From NCBI GenBank assembly GCA_000733355.1, contig JNVV01000019.1, positions 1-64,000 on the forward strand: a DNA stretch of 64,000 nt, read 5' to 3'. The notes below the pieces were generated by a model. It saw nothing but the letters and a program-made list of their open reading frames with translations, was not told the origin of the DNA and did not search any database. Of the stretch, positions 24,528-36,000 are shown one piece after another (position 1 is the stretch's first letter; every line of letters begins with the position of its first letter). This DNA is from Falciphora oryzae (lineage: Eukaryota; Ascomycota; Sordariomycetes; Magnaporthales; Magnaporthaceae). The translations under genes were made by a program, and so were the position numbers.

Positions 24528-25963
24528 CTAGGCTGTAAAGGCGCGGGCCATGCGGCGACGGGACGCAGGGGGCTGCTGGTCCTTGGGGGGCGCGGCGCCT
24601 CCCTTGGGCCTGCGCACGTCCTTGATGGCGTCGCCCCTGAGCGGGGGCTCGGCTGTGGCGGCGAGGGCGCCCTGGATGGTCTCGAGGGCGCACATCTCCG
24701 GGCCGAGGCCCGTGTCGCCGTCGAAGCCGCCGACGTACCAGCGGAAGCCGCACTTTGTGCCCTTGTCGCCGCCCGTGCACGACCTGGCGGCCGCCTCGGC
24801 CGAGGGGTTGAGCAGGTCCGCGACGGGCTTGGCGACGGCGGGCACCATGAGGGTCGAGGCCCACATGAAGCGCGACAGCTGGCCCTTGTGCGACTTCATG
24901 TCGACGTTGCAGGAGCCGACGAGCTCGCAGGCGGGCTCGTACAGGACGCCGGTGGCGTTGGCGTCGGGCCCAAAGTACTGCTTCTGGCTTTCGACGAAGC
25001 CCAGGGTGCGGTCGGTCCAGGTCTTGTCGCCGTTGGTGTGGTTGGCCATAACGGCGGCGCCGTACATGTAGATGCCGGAGCTGTAGGTGAAGGAGACGGG
25101 GTTGAGCTTCTTGCAGTCCTCGCGGCGGTCGGCGCCGTCGACCACGTGGAACTTGGAGTCGATGAAGCCGACGGTCGTGGACCAGTCGTAGACCTTGGAG
25201 GCCCATTCGGCGTACGTCTGGTTGCCCGTGGCGCGGGCGAGGCGGGCGGCCAGCTGGAAGAAGGCGCCGTTGCTGACCGAGTTTTTGTAGTTCAGGCCGT
25301 TGGGGTTCGTCTCGTAGATCTGCCATGGCAGGCCGCCGCCGCAGCTCGTCGTGTCCCAGCGGCTGGCCAGCGAGTTGAAGATGTTCTCGCCCATCTTGAG
25401 CCACGACGGCACGTTGGACTCGGGCTGGGGGAAGTTGCGCTCCGCCGCCGACATGACGGCAAACCCCCAGAATCCAAGGTCGTCGTTGCCAAGCTGGCCG
25501 ACGTGCTTGGGGCTCATGAAGTTGAACTCGGGGCCCACCTGGGCCAGGAGGGCGGTGGCGATCATGTCGTCATCTAGTAAGGGGTGGGGTCAGCTAACGC
25601 TCTATAGAGGAAGATGCGGTAGAGTTGTTGGTGCTCTTACAGCTCTTATCGCGCGTGTAGTGGCTGTAATCCAGCATTGCTCCAGTAAGAGCACCCATCT
25701 GCCACCACCAATACGGGGCGGCGAGATCGACATATTCCTATCAAGGGTTAGGCCATGTTTGGAATATTCTAGACAGGGGAGTAGAAAGGTTAGTCGAGGC
25801 GGAAGGGGTATCGTACAGAAACGGAGCCTTTGTAGTAGGACATAGCATCGGCGGCGATGGCTTTGGAGACCCCTTGCACTGAAGCGTGATCTGTGATCTT
25901 GAGGTCCTTGGGCACAGCCGCGGCGGCCAAGCCCACGTTGATGGACTTCATGAACAGAACCAT
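24528..25963 (-). CDS. GH76 mannan endo-1,6-alpha-mannosidase-like protein
   Basis: Three exons on the minus strand: 25963-25817, 25737-25641 and 25573-24528, giving 429 aa. Joined text reads AMSYYKGSVS-EYVDLAAPYWWWQMGALTG and HYTRDKS-YDDMIATALLAQVGPEFNF, typical of the DCW1/DFG5-Aman6 family. The paired catalytic aspartates are present (GNDDLGFWGFAVM, about D112-D113), as are FNSLASRWD, CGGGLPWQI and the C-terminal CGFRWYVGGFDGDTGLG block. Fungal members act at the cell surface and are thought to link GPI-mannoproteins to wall glucan. The N-terminus (MVLFMKSINVGLAAAAVPKD) is a weak signal peptide, and an upstream exon is possible. The C-terminus ends in a basic RRRMARAFTA with no hydrophobic GPI-attachment tail, so a secreted rather than anchored form is suggested. 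Confidence 0.88.
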
Positions 25964-28761
25964 TGTGTCTCGAGGAAGAAGCAAAAGGAACAAATGTCAC
26001 AATAACGGGGAATGCGTAAAGCTCGCTCGACGACCGAGAACCGAATGAGACAGAAGAGACCAGAGGCAGTGCCTCGTTGAGGAAGATGGCAGGAGAAAAG
26101 CGGGGCTTTGTGTATTGCAGGCCCTGTCCGAGCGAGCAAAAGAAGCTTTCGACGAGTAGTAGTGCTACCCCCTGAACAGAAAGTGAAGCTGTGATGCTGG
26201 CGGGTGACCCTGCTGGCCTGGCAGGCGAAGGGTGCGTGGACAGACGATGGGGAACGAATGAACCGGCTCCAGGGAGGAAGAACGAATGGAAAGTCGAAGG
26301 ACAGAAGCTGCAACAAGTACAGCACGACGAAGCGAACGAAAGGCGCAGCAGTCGATGAAGAGGGCAAGGAAACAAAAAGAGGAAAAGTAAACAACGCAAA
26401 GAAGCGAAGGACCAACACTCAGGCTGACTGTGAATGCTTGGGGATGGAGGTGGAGGTTGGGAGCATGGCCCGACAGCTCGTGCGGCCTTTTTAAGAAAGC
26501 TCAGGGCTCGAGGCCGGCACCCCTGGCACCCCACGGCTGACAATGACGCCTGCGGCGCCAACAAAGGGATAGCCTGGTGTCAAAGACGGGGCGTGGCGTG
26601 GGCAGATCCATTCGCTAGCCAGGCACGGCAGGGCAGCCGGCGTCTGTGCCTGGGCCTGGGCCGCCCCCCTGGTCCTGATGGCCTGGTGCCCTCCTGTCCA
26701 TCATATCGAGGGCCAAGCGACGAGATGTCCATATCAGGGGAGGAGGGTGAGGGCCATGTTTCGTTTTCTGCCGGTTGTGTGCGGTGGTAACCACACCTCG
26801 GCCAAAAACAGCCAGCGACGGACACAGTAATCGAGGGGGGGCCTGCACGGGGCTTGAAGCTTTTGCGCAGCTGGGCCGCAGCAGGAAGCAGGGGTAAATT
26901 GGCAATGCAGCACGGAATGGGCTCGCCCAATGGCCAAGGTTGGAAGATGATCGCCGGGCAGGGGTGGGAGCTGGACGCAGCCTCCAATCGGGTCCTGCCA
27001 GTTCCCGGCTGCGTGGCGCTGGCAGGCCGCACGCGATGGGGCGGCGCTCAGGGGTAAAGAGAGGGGTTGATTGGCAGCCGTAACTCCAACGCGATCTCTT
27101 GGTCCCTGTTCGGGACGGCCAGCAAAGCCAAGGGCCGAAACATGAAACGGCCCTGGCCTTTGCCTAATTTATTCTGGCGTGTCGCCCTTTGCCCTACTTC
27201 GAAGCGATGGTGAACAGGCGAGAATGGCGCGCGAATGCGAGGCTGAAAGAGTCGAACACAAAGAACGAAACCAAAGCCGCGCGGCTCGGCAGCGTCAATC
27301 CGGGAGCCACTGCAACGCAACCCCAAGGCTTCTGCAAATGGGTCCGATGCGATGCAATTGAGTTAGCAAGAGCCCAAGTCAGTGCCAGAATGCAACCCTT
27401 ACGGTGCAATGAGCGCTGAGTCGGCCGCATACTAAAATAAACTGCCGCGGGGGAGACACGGTGGAGCCACCACGGGAGGCAGTGCAGGCGGCAGCTTCAT
27501 TCACCTGTAACGCTCAAGTGGATCTGGGCCAGCGCTCTCCACGATCGATTTGAGGGCATTCATCTGCTGCTGGTCCGCGGGGGTGGTGTGGGCGGCAAGC
27601 TGCGTTTGAGTAAATCTGTCCATCTTGGGCGCTTCTTCCAACATGAATTCTTCTGCGGACTCGAGTCGTGCGAGCGCGTGCACGTAGCGGGTGTCACGCG
27701 GGAGCCTAACGCTTAAAGTCGTGCTGGTGTTCACATTGAGGTTGTCAAGAACCTGGGCTGGAAAATGGATGTCCGGCAAACATTGAGGTACAGTAGGCGT
27801 GCGTCCGCAGTTTGTTCGAGGCGGGCGGCACACCCTTTTATCTGGCAATAACAAACACACCAGGCGCTAATGGCGATTTGACTCTAGATTGGACCGTCAC
27901 TCCGGGTTGCACGCCAAAAATGCACAGCCAAGCCAAAAACCAACTCTCGGGTCCTCACCGATCCGCCTCCATGCTTGTTCCTGGGTCCACCCACACTCGG
28001 CCGAGCCAGACTCTGTCGTGATAGCTCCGTGCCGGCCCAAGATCTTGTTGATGACAAAAGTCTCTGCTTGTCAATTAGATAGGTGCCCCTAGCGCATATC
28101 AGTTGACAGACTGGTGGGAACCTACCCCATTGTCTCGCGGAACGAAGACCCAGGCTACAAATGCCCTTTCTGTTGGTAAGTCGTGAGCTGCATTCGTTCG
28201 TCCATCTCGATATCTGCTGCCTCGGACTGCAGCGTCGGATAGGTAGGCCCTAGGCCGCCTGTTTTTATCCACCGTCGGATTTTTTGGTATCTCTCTGGGG
28301 TTCGAGCGGGCCCCAAATCCTTCGTTCTTCACGGCAGATGAGATTCTCATGCCGCTTCTGCTGGTGGCTAGCCTTTTTAGGGACCAAGGCCACCAAGGGG
28401 CTACCTCGGCAGGCTCGGCAGGCTCGCCGACGCGACCAAAGTCCCGGCGCCTTATTCGAAATAAGAAGCCTTGGGGGAGCTTATTTTCTGATCGGTAATC
28501 CTTCTCGCCTTCTTCCCTTCTTCACAAGTGAATTCCTTGGGACCCGACCAAAGGACGACGACAGTCTCTCTTTAATCACAGTCATTCGTTTGGAAAACAG
28601 AACAAAAAAAAAGTCGCTCGTTTAATATTCAGACATTTGCTTGCTCCTGCTGCCCAGCCTGGAAATCACACAGTTTGTGTTCTGCGTGACGGCCGTTGAG
28701 CTCCCGCAAGCCACCCCTAACGCCACCACCTAGATCAAAGACTACGCCGGCCTCCTTCAAG
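25964..28761. other. intergenic region between the GH76 gene and the GPI-protein gene
   Basis: 2.8 kb carrying both promoters of this divergent pair. Apart from the doubtful frame at 27501-27860 I see no gene or RNA. Confidence 0.5.
27501..27860 (-). CDS. doubtful hypothetical protein
   Basis: ATG-started frame of 119 codons. The C-terminal two thirds (VNTSTTLSVRLPRDTRYVHA, KMDRFTQTQLAAHTTPADQ) look more protein-like than most shadow frames here, while the first 30 residues do not. A TTTTCCAG acceptor at about 27764 (minus strand) could start a shorter coding exon. No family is recognised and no partner exon was found. It may be a gene remnant or chance. Confidence 0.2.
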   Translation of the reverse strand: MCLLLPDKRVCRPPRTNCGRTPTVPQCLPDIHFPAQVLDNLNVNTSTTLSVRLPRDTRYVHALARLESAEEFMLEEAPKMDRFTQTQLAAHTTPADQQQMNALKSIVESAGPDPLERYR

Positions 28762-29486
28762 ATGCGCCAGTCTCTGCTCCTCGCCGCCGCCGCCCTGGCC
28801 GGTTCTTCTGCCGCCCAGGCCGTTACCATGCATTTGCCCGCCTTCGGGGCCAACAACGCTCTGGGCTCTGTCGTCAGCTCCGAGAAGGACAAGACCACCT
28901 ACTCCATCACCTGCGGTAGTGGTAGCGGTACTCCTGCCACGGCGTTCTGCCCGTTTGGCAAGAACTTCCATGTCACCGCCGCTCCGTCGACCGTGATCTT
29001 CACCCAGACCATGCCGTTGGACGAATCCATGATCGCGTCCCTGGGATCTGTTTCCGAGTAAGCCAGCCCGGCCTAGATCTTTATGTGACGAACACACACA
29101 CACACAGTTTACCCATGGCTAATCTTACCGTCTCTCCTCCCACTCGGTGCAGGGTTGTGGATGTCACCTGCTCGTCAACCAACGCCGCAACCCTGTCGTG
29201 CACCGGCGCCATGCAGCTCGTGTCCGGCTCCTCGACCCTCTCCTCCACCACGATCGAGGACACCGCCACCGACGCGACCTCGCTGCTCGTCGCCGTCACC
29301 ATGACCGACAAGCTGCCCGGCGGCTCCTCGGCTCCGGCCGGCGGGTCCGGGTCCGCCAAGACTACCGGCAGCCCCAACGCCGGGCCCACGACCACCACCA
29401 GCAGCCGGAACGCCGGGCCCAGGGCGACCCAGAACGCCGTGCTCGCCGGCGTCGCCGCCCTCGTCGGTGGCGCGGCGATGCTGTGA
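28762..29486 (+). CDS. probable GPI-anchored cell-wall/surface protein
   Basis: Two exons, 28762-29057 and 29153-29486, encoding 209 aa. Donor GTAAGC and acceptor GCAG join SLGSVSE to VVDVTCSS; the 95-nt intron includes an AC repeat. The N-terminus MRQSLLLAAAALAGSSAAQA is a clear signal peptide. The mature part is rich in Ser, Thr, Ala and Gly with a few cysteines (ITCGSGSG, AFCPFG, DVTCSS, LSCTG). The C-terminus has a Ser/Thr/Pro spacer, small residues suited to an omega site (SSRNAGPR), and a terminal hydrophobic stretch (AVLAGVAALVGGAAML), the pattern of a GPI signal. Such small proteins are common in ascomycete walls and usually have no known activity. It is divergent from the GH76 wall enzyme across a 2.8 kb region. 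Confidence 0.88.
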
Positions 29487-30289
29487 GCTGGCCGGTGAAG
29501 GGAGAGATTGTGTGGGTAAATGTGGTGGTGGTGGGGGGGTTGTGATGTCGTGGCGCATTCGAGCAGTGCGGGCGGGATTTCGACTCGGCATTCTCGAATC
29601 ACCAAAGCTTCGAAGGTGCTTTGGACCAGGATTGTTAGGCCTCTGCATGATAGGTGTTCTATGTATACAAGCCTGTAAGCTCTTGTAACACTTTAGTTCG
29701 GTCCGGATGCTGACACAAGAGCTAAGGCTGAGTTGTTATACTCGTCGCTCCAGCAGGCGTCTTGGCTAAGAGCAGGATACCTAACAATCAGCTTCTGGCA
29801 TCGTATATAATCACACAGCAGTAACATAGAAAATAGAAATCTACACACTTGAATATATGCCTGAGTATTGGATATCTAGTATATATGAGAGGCAAATTTT
29901 TGATAGGTCAAGCCTGGGAAAAAGTCAGTGTATGTAGTGGTGATTTCGGAGACAGTCATGAACACCAACCCTTTTCCCAGCCAACCAACCAATCTAACCG
30001 TGCCCAAGCCAAGCTAATCTGTACACATTCCTGCCCCAAAATAGATTGGTGAATGGAAGAAACAAAAAAATCCGTGGAGATGCCCAATTAGAAACACAAA
30101 GGCCAGGTCAAGTGGCCGCCACACCTGTCTTCCATCCTCAACTCTTTTTGCCCCTCCTCGACGCGCCGCGGCGACTGACGCTTCATAATGTTACAAGATC
30201 GCGCCCCTGCGGATGGCCATGTGACTGTGCTGTGCCGGCCGCCGGACGTGCGCGAGAGGCTTTCATCATCCCGCCACGGCTTGACTCTC
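29487..30289. other. convergent 3' region
   Basis: About 800 bases, AT-richer towards 29650-30060, between the converging GPI-protein and helicase genes. No gene seen. Confidence 0.6.
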
Positions 30290-32504
30290 TCAGAAGGAGG
30301 AGTCAAATCCACTGCGGCCGCCTCCCCTGCGGTCGAAGCCGCCGCGGTCGCCTCCCCGGCGGTCATATCCGCCACGGCCGCCTCCCGCACGGTCAAAGCC
30401 GCCGCGGCCGCCTCCCCTGCGGTCAAAGCCGCCACGGTCACCACCCCTCCGGTCAAAGCCGCCACGGTCACCACCCCTCCGGTCAAAGCCGCCACGGTCG
30501 CCTCCCCTGCGGTCGGAGTCGCCGAAGCCGCCGCGATCGCCACCGTGGCCACCGCCTCCGGAGCTACTACCTCCGAAATGGTAGTCTGCGAAGTCCAGGT
30601 CATCGTCTGTGTTGCGTGACGAATTTCTGCGCTTGTTGCCGATATTTACACCTGGAATGTGTGCAAGGCCCTTCCTCTCGGCCAAGTGCGGTGTCAAGAC
30701 AGGTGGCTCCTCCCAGCCCCAGGCATTCCTGGTCCAGTCGTTGAGTTGCTCAACTAGACTGGGCAACAAGTGCTTCTCAGCTTGGCCGAAATGGATCAGG
30801 TAAGCTTCCTCCAACATGGCGTCTGGTATGCGCCTAAGCTGTTTTGCGACGGCCCGGTAGCTAGGGCTCGCGTCTTCCAGCTTTTCAGGCGCTCTGTCAG
30901 CCGTGGCGGCCTCAAGATCCGCACGACGTTGGATAGGAAGACCGCCGAGCATGCGCCGGGCGTCGTTCATAGCGAACTGGGGAACGAGAATCCATCCCTC
31001 TCCCGTCTTCTCCGCTCTGCCCGTCCGACCCAGACGATGAATGTACTGTTCCCTCTGGGGCGGCAAGCCGTACTGGATGACGTGAGTAACGTTGGGGAAA
31101 TCCATGCCTCGGGCTGTCACATCAGAGGACACAAGGATTGCTGACTTGGCCTTCCTGAAGTAGTCGGCCGCCCTCGTCCGCTGGGCCTGGTCCAGCTTGG
31201 AATGGATGTAAAAGACCTCTGGTATCTGGGGCAGGTCCCTGCTGATCTGGGTCATGATCCTGGCCGACATGTGTGTGAGGGTGGTGAAGGGGAAGAAGAT
31301 GATAGCCTTGAAGGGATCCTTTAGTGGGTCTTGCTCGCAGGCCTCCACTTGCTTGACGACAAGATCGACCACAGCAGGGAGCATGTTCTCGTAGCGTTGC
31401 ACTGGAACAATGAACTGAGGCACCTTCTCATGCGTGGCCACCTCGTCTTCCTTGATGGTCTGCACGAACTTGAAGTTCTTCCGGTCGACATACCACCTCG
31501 CCAGGTTGACGACGTTGTCTGGGATGGTGGCGGAGAAGAGGAGTGTTTGGCGGGGCTGCCTCTCCCGGTCGGGAAGCGTCTCGACAATGGATCTGAGCTC
31601 TCTCTCAAACCCGACATCAAGCATCCGATCGGCCTCATCCAGAACAAGGGCTGAGACCTTCGGCGCCACCACTCCAGACGACGCATCCGAAAGTAGGTCG
31701 TTCAGGCGCCCGGGAGTGCCCACAAGAACGTGGCAGCCATATCGGTGCATCTCATTGAGCGATTGCCTCTTCCTCGTGCCACCGACAGCGAGCGCAACCT
31801 TGAGTCCAGTGTTGGCACAGAGCTTCTCGGCCTCCTTGGCGATCTGTTCTGCAAGTTCGCGGGTGGGAGAGATGACAATGGCACGGATGTCGATTTTGCT
31901 ACCGAGGCCGTTGTTTGAGCGACCAGAAAAACGCTGACGACTGGCCAGAGAAGGGTCGTTTGCGAGAATCCGTTGTAACACCGGCGTCAGGAACGCGAGT
32001 GTCTTGCCCGTGCCGGTTTTGGCCTGCGCAACCCTATGATTTACACCGTGTTAGTCGCTAGACCATGTCCAAAGCCAGCGCCAGAGGCAGGAGCTGGAGT
32101 CACACGGGGAGTAAACAGTCGTATTCTTACATATCCTTCCCTTCCAGGGCCGGGCCGAGAGTTGCTGATTGAACCTCCGTCATGTTTTGGTAGCCCATGT
32201 CGGTCACGATGGCTTTGACAATGCCCTCATGGACTCCCAGCTTTGGCAGATCGGTAAACTTGGTGATAGGGCCCTGCTCAGAAGGTCCGGGTGCCTCGTC
32301 CCGAGCCTCGGCAGCACTGGAGTACGGGCGCCATGCTCGCGAAAGCAGCGAGGACGGGAGTCTGGTGGGCCGGAGGAGGGCCGAGGCAGCGAAGGTCGGC
32401 TGGACTTGCTTTGCGCTGGCAGCAGCAGCTGACGCCGCAGACCCCGGCAATGAGGCTGAGAGCCTAGCAAGACGAACTTGCCGGGCGATGGATGTCCTGA
32501 ACAT
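30290..32504 (-). CDS. mss116: mitochondrial DEAD-box RNA helicase, MSS116 type
   Basis: Two exons on the minus strand, 32504-32131 and 32033-30290, 705 aa. The junction EGKDM-VAQAKTGTGKT falls just before motif I. The start is taken at 32504 (MFRTSIARQVRLARLSASL), an Arg/Ser/Ala-rich amphipathic mitochondrial presequence; an in-frame ATG at 32546 would add a less suitable Pro-rich stretch. Motifs in order are the Q-motif region (ITKFTDLPKLG), AKTGTGKT at about 129-136, PTRELAEQ, GTPGRL, the DEAD box (VLDEADRMLD, near 258), SAT, SSDVTARGMDFPNVTHVIQ and HRLGRTGRA. Such helicases act as RNA chaperones for group I/II intron splicing and translation in mitochondria. The C-terminal 80 residues are seven near-identical 10-residue units (DRRGGDRGGF), an RGG tail for RNA binding. 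Confidence 0.92.
30299..30515. repeat. 30-bp tandem repeats coding the RGG tail
   Basis: About seven 30-bp units. Two adjacent units (about 30423-30452 and 30453-30482) are identical at the DNA level and the others differ by a few bases. They lie in frame in the helicase C-terminus, so copy-number change would keep the frame. Confidence 0.85.
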
Positions 32505-33042
32505 CCTAAGGAGGGTGTGAGGAGAGCGAGGTGGGGGAGGGAACAATAACGATTAGAAGCAAGGGATACAGGAAAAGAAAACGAATTGCACTCAAGGGCC
32601 ACAATTCCAACTCGAACTAATCAGTGGCTACTGAGTGCTCGATGTAATTATCAGAGGCCGGGAAAAAATCGAGTGTCTTCATGGGAAGGCGGAGGTATAA
32701 ATTTGCGCGAGACGCGATATGGGATGCAGGCAAAAAAAAAAAAAAAGTTGCGGGCGATCGACAGCGGCGGGCAAGTGGAACTTGTTAGAGTGGGGCGGGC
32801 GAGCCACTCAGGCTGGTGGGTGAAGTGCCCCACATTATCATTGCGCGATAACGATAAGGCTAGCGGCGCTGTTCGCAAGGAACCACCCCCCGCCGCCCCG
32901 GGACGCGGGCGCCCTCCCCGCCAACGCGTGGGATTTTGTTTACTTGGAAAATCAATGCATTTGGCCATCAGCCTCTCCCCCGCCGTCGCAACCCAACGCA
33001 GGCACAACAACGGGCCGCAGCTAGCCTCACAGAACCGCCAGG
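32505..33042. promoter_or_regulatory. bidirectional promoter, helicase / SMC2
   Basis: 538 bases between two divergent starts. Contains ACGCGT (32924-32929), 114 bp before the SMC2 ATG, which matches the MluI cell-cycle box bound by MBF-type factors. Three GATA-type sites lie close together (TTATC 32835-32839, GATAA 32847-32851 and 32853-32857). There is also an A15 run (32732-32746). Function of these sites is inferred from sequence only. Confidence 0.5.
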
Positions 33043-36000
33043 ATGAGGGTCACAGAAATAATCATAGACGTGAGACACAAATGGCCCGAATCACGTTTCT
33101 TTGAAGGATTGCGACTGACACACCGACCAGGGCTTCAAATCCTACGCCGTCCGGACGGTGATCTCGGGATGGTAAACAAAGCCCAAACCCGCACCTGCCC
33201 TCAGGGGTCCATAGGCTGGTTGCGCAGTGTGAACTGGAACTAACAGCCACAGGGACGAGAGCTTCAACTCCATCACGGGCCTCAACGGAAGCGGGAAGTC
33301 CAATATTCTCGATGCGATATGTTTTGTTCTGGGCATCACCAACATGTCCACGGTTCGGGCGCAGAACCAGCAGGTGAGCATTTGGCTCTGGCGCAGTTGC
33401 GACAGCACTTTGGTGCACACATACAGCGGCTGACGCGGCTGCTCACTGCCAACCAGGACCTTATATACAAGCGCGGCCAGGCAGGCGTCACCAAAGCAAG
33501 TGTGACGATCGTGTTCGATAATAGGGACAAGAAGACTTCCCCGATAGGGTTCGAGGAATATGCAACGATTAGCGTCACGCGCCAGGTTGTCCTGGGCGGA
33601 ACCTCCAAGTACCTAATCAACGGCCACCGCGCCCAACAACAGACGGTCCAGAACCTGTTCCAGTCGGTACAGCTGAACATCAACAACCCAAACTTTCTCA
33701 TCATGCAAGGGCGCATCACCAAGGTCCTCAATATGAAGGCCGTCGAGATTCTCGCCATGATCGAGGAGGCCGCTGGGACAAGGATGTTTGAGGACCGCCG
33801 GGACAAGGCGCTCAAGACCATGGGCAAGAAAGAGATGAAGTTGCAGGAGATCAAGGAGCTCCTGAGCGAGGAGATTGAGCCCAAGTTGGAGAAGCTACGC
33901 ACTGAAAAGAGGGCATTTTTGGACTTCCAGCAGACCCAGAACGACCTGGAGCGCCTGAGCAGGGTGGTCATTGCCCACGATTACGTCAGGAACCAGGAGA
34001 AGCTGCAGCAGTCCGCTGCGGACCTAGAGGCCAAGAAGGCGCGACAAAAGGGCCTGGAGGACTCGGCCGTCAAGCTCAAGAGCGAGATTGCGCACCTCGA
34101 AGAGGACGTCAAGAGAGTCAGAGCACAGCGTGACAAAGAGCTTCGCAAGGGCGCCAAGGCCCAAGCGCTTGAGGAGGCGGCCAAGAAGCATTCCAACGAG
34201 CTTGTCCGTCTTGCCACCGTCATGGACCTGAAAAATTCCAGTATGACAGAGGAGCAGGAGCGCAGGACTGCAGGCGAGAAGACCGTTTCGGAGCTCGAGT
34301 CTGCCCTCAAGGAAAAGACAAAGGCCTACGAAAAGGCCAAGGCCCGATACGACCAGGCCAAGGAGGAACTCGAAAAGCAGAGCCAAGACGCCGAGGCGAA
34401 AGAGGAACTGCTGCAGACCTTACAGACAGGTGTCGCATCCAAGGAAGGACAGGAGAACGGCTACCAGGGCCAGCTCCAGGATGCAAGGAACCGGGCGACC
34501 GCGGCCATGACGGCGCAGGAACAGGCCAAGATCAAGACGGCCCACCTGGAGAAGCGCATCAAGGAGGAGGAGCCGCGCGCGAAGAAGGCAAAGGCGCAGA
34601 ACGCGGGGCTTCTCCGCGATCTTGATGGCCTGAAGGCGCAGGCTGAGAAGCTCGAGAAGGAGCTCGGCAGGCTCGGCTTCAGCCCCGGCGCCGAGGAGGA
34701 CATGTACAAGCAGGAGGGCGTGCTTCAGCAGTCGATTCGAAACCTCCGCCAGGAGAGCGACGTGCTGAAGCGCAAGGTGGCCAACATCGACTTCAACTAC
34801 GCGAACCCGGTTCCCAACTTTGACCGATCCAAGGTCAAGGGCCTGGTAGCGCAGCTCTTCACCCTGGACAAGCAGCACACGGCTGCCGGCACGGCTCTGG
34901 AGATCTGCGCGGGCGGACGCCTGTACAACGTCGTGGTCGATACGGCTGAGACTGGCACGCAACTGCTCCAGAACGGGAAGTTGCGCAAGCGTGTCACTAT
35001 CATCCCCCTAAACAAGATTGCCGCGTTCCGGGCGTCGGCTTCTACCATTGCGACGGCGCAGTCCATTGCGCCGGGCAAGGTCGACTTGGCGCTGTCTCTG
35101 GTTGGATATGACGAGGAGGTTTCGGCGGCGATGGAGTATGTCTTTGGTAACACACTCGTCTGCGCCGACGCCGACACAGCCAAGAGGGTCACGTTCGACC
35201 CCAACGTGCGCATGCGCAGCATCACCCTCGAGGGCGATGCATACGACCCATCCGGCACACTCTCGGGCGGCAGCTCGCCCAACTCGAGCGGCGTCCTTGT
35301 CACGCTTCAGAAGCTCAACGAGATCACCCGCAATCTGAACGAGGCCGAGGCATCCCTCAGGGCCCTGCAGGCCAAGATTTCCAGCGAGAAGTCCAAGCTC
35401 GACCAGGCGCGCAAGCTAAAGCAAGAGTTGGATCTGAAGGCGCATGAGATCAAGCTTGCAGAGGAGCAGATTGGTAGCAATTCGTCCTCTTCCATCATCC
35501 AGGAGGTGGAGAAGATGAAGGAACAGATCGTACAGCTGAAGGAGGACGCCGCCGAAGCCAAGCAGAAGCAAGCCGACGCCAACGCCGACGTCAAGAGGAT
35601 TGAGAAGGATATGAAGGACTTTGATAACAACAAAGACGCGAAACTGGTTGAGCTCCAGGCTTCGCTGGACAAGCTTCGGGCCTCTTTAGGGGCAAACTCA
35701 ACATCGGTCAAGGCCCTTCAGAAGGAGCTTCAGGGTGCGCAGCTCGACTCGGAGCAGGTCGGTGGCGATTTGGCGGCCGCTCGGGAGCAGCTCCAAGAGA
35801 TTGACCTGGCCATCAGCGCTCAGAGGGAGGAGATTGCCGAGCTGGCCAAACAGCAGGCCGCGCTCAAGGAGACGCACGAGGCCGCGCAGGCCCAGCTTGA
35901 GGACGAGCGGGCGAAGCTGAGCATCTTTGATGACGAGCTGCGTGCGCTCGAGGATGCGACCCGGTCCAAGAACGCTCGAATTACCGAGGAGGGCCTGGAG

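Noticed and set aside
24355..25404. 349-codon alternative minus-strand frame across the GH76 gene
   Set aside because: It is the out-of-frame shadow of the GH76 main exon (Arg/Gly/His-rich); the GH76 motifs are in the other frame.
25948..26418. hydrophobic, signal-peptide-like N-terminus (MLVLRFFALFTFPLF) upstream of GH76
   Set aside because: The first codon is GTG, and I found no clean splice path joining it to the GH76 exon in frame.
33319..33456. in-frame upstream extension of the SMC2 main exon
   Set aside because: The conserved N-terminus is reached only by joining three short exons; the extension is intron 3 sequence plus exon 3 read in the wrong frame.
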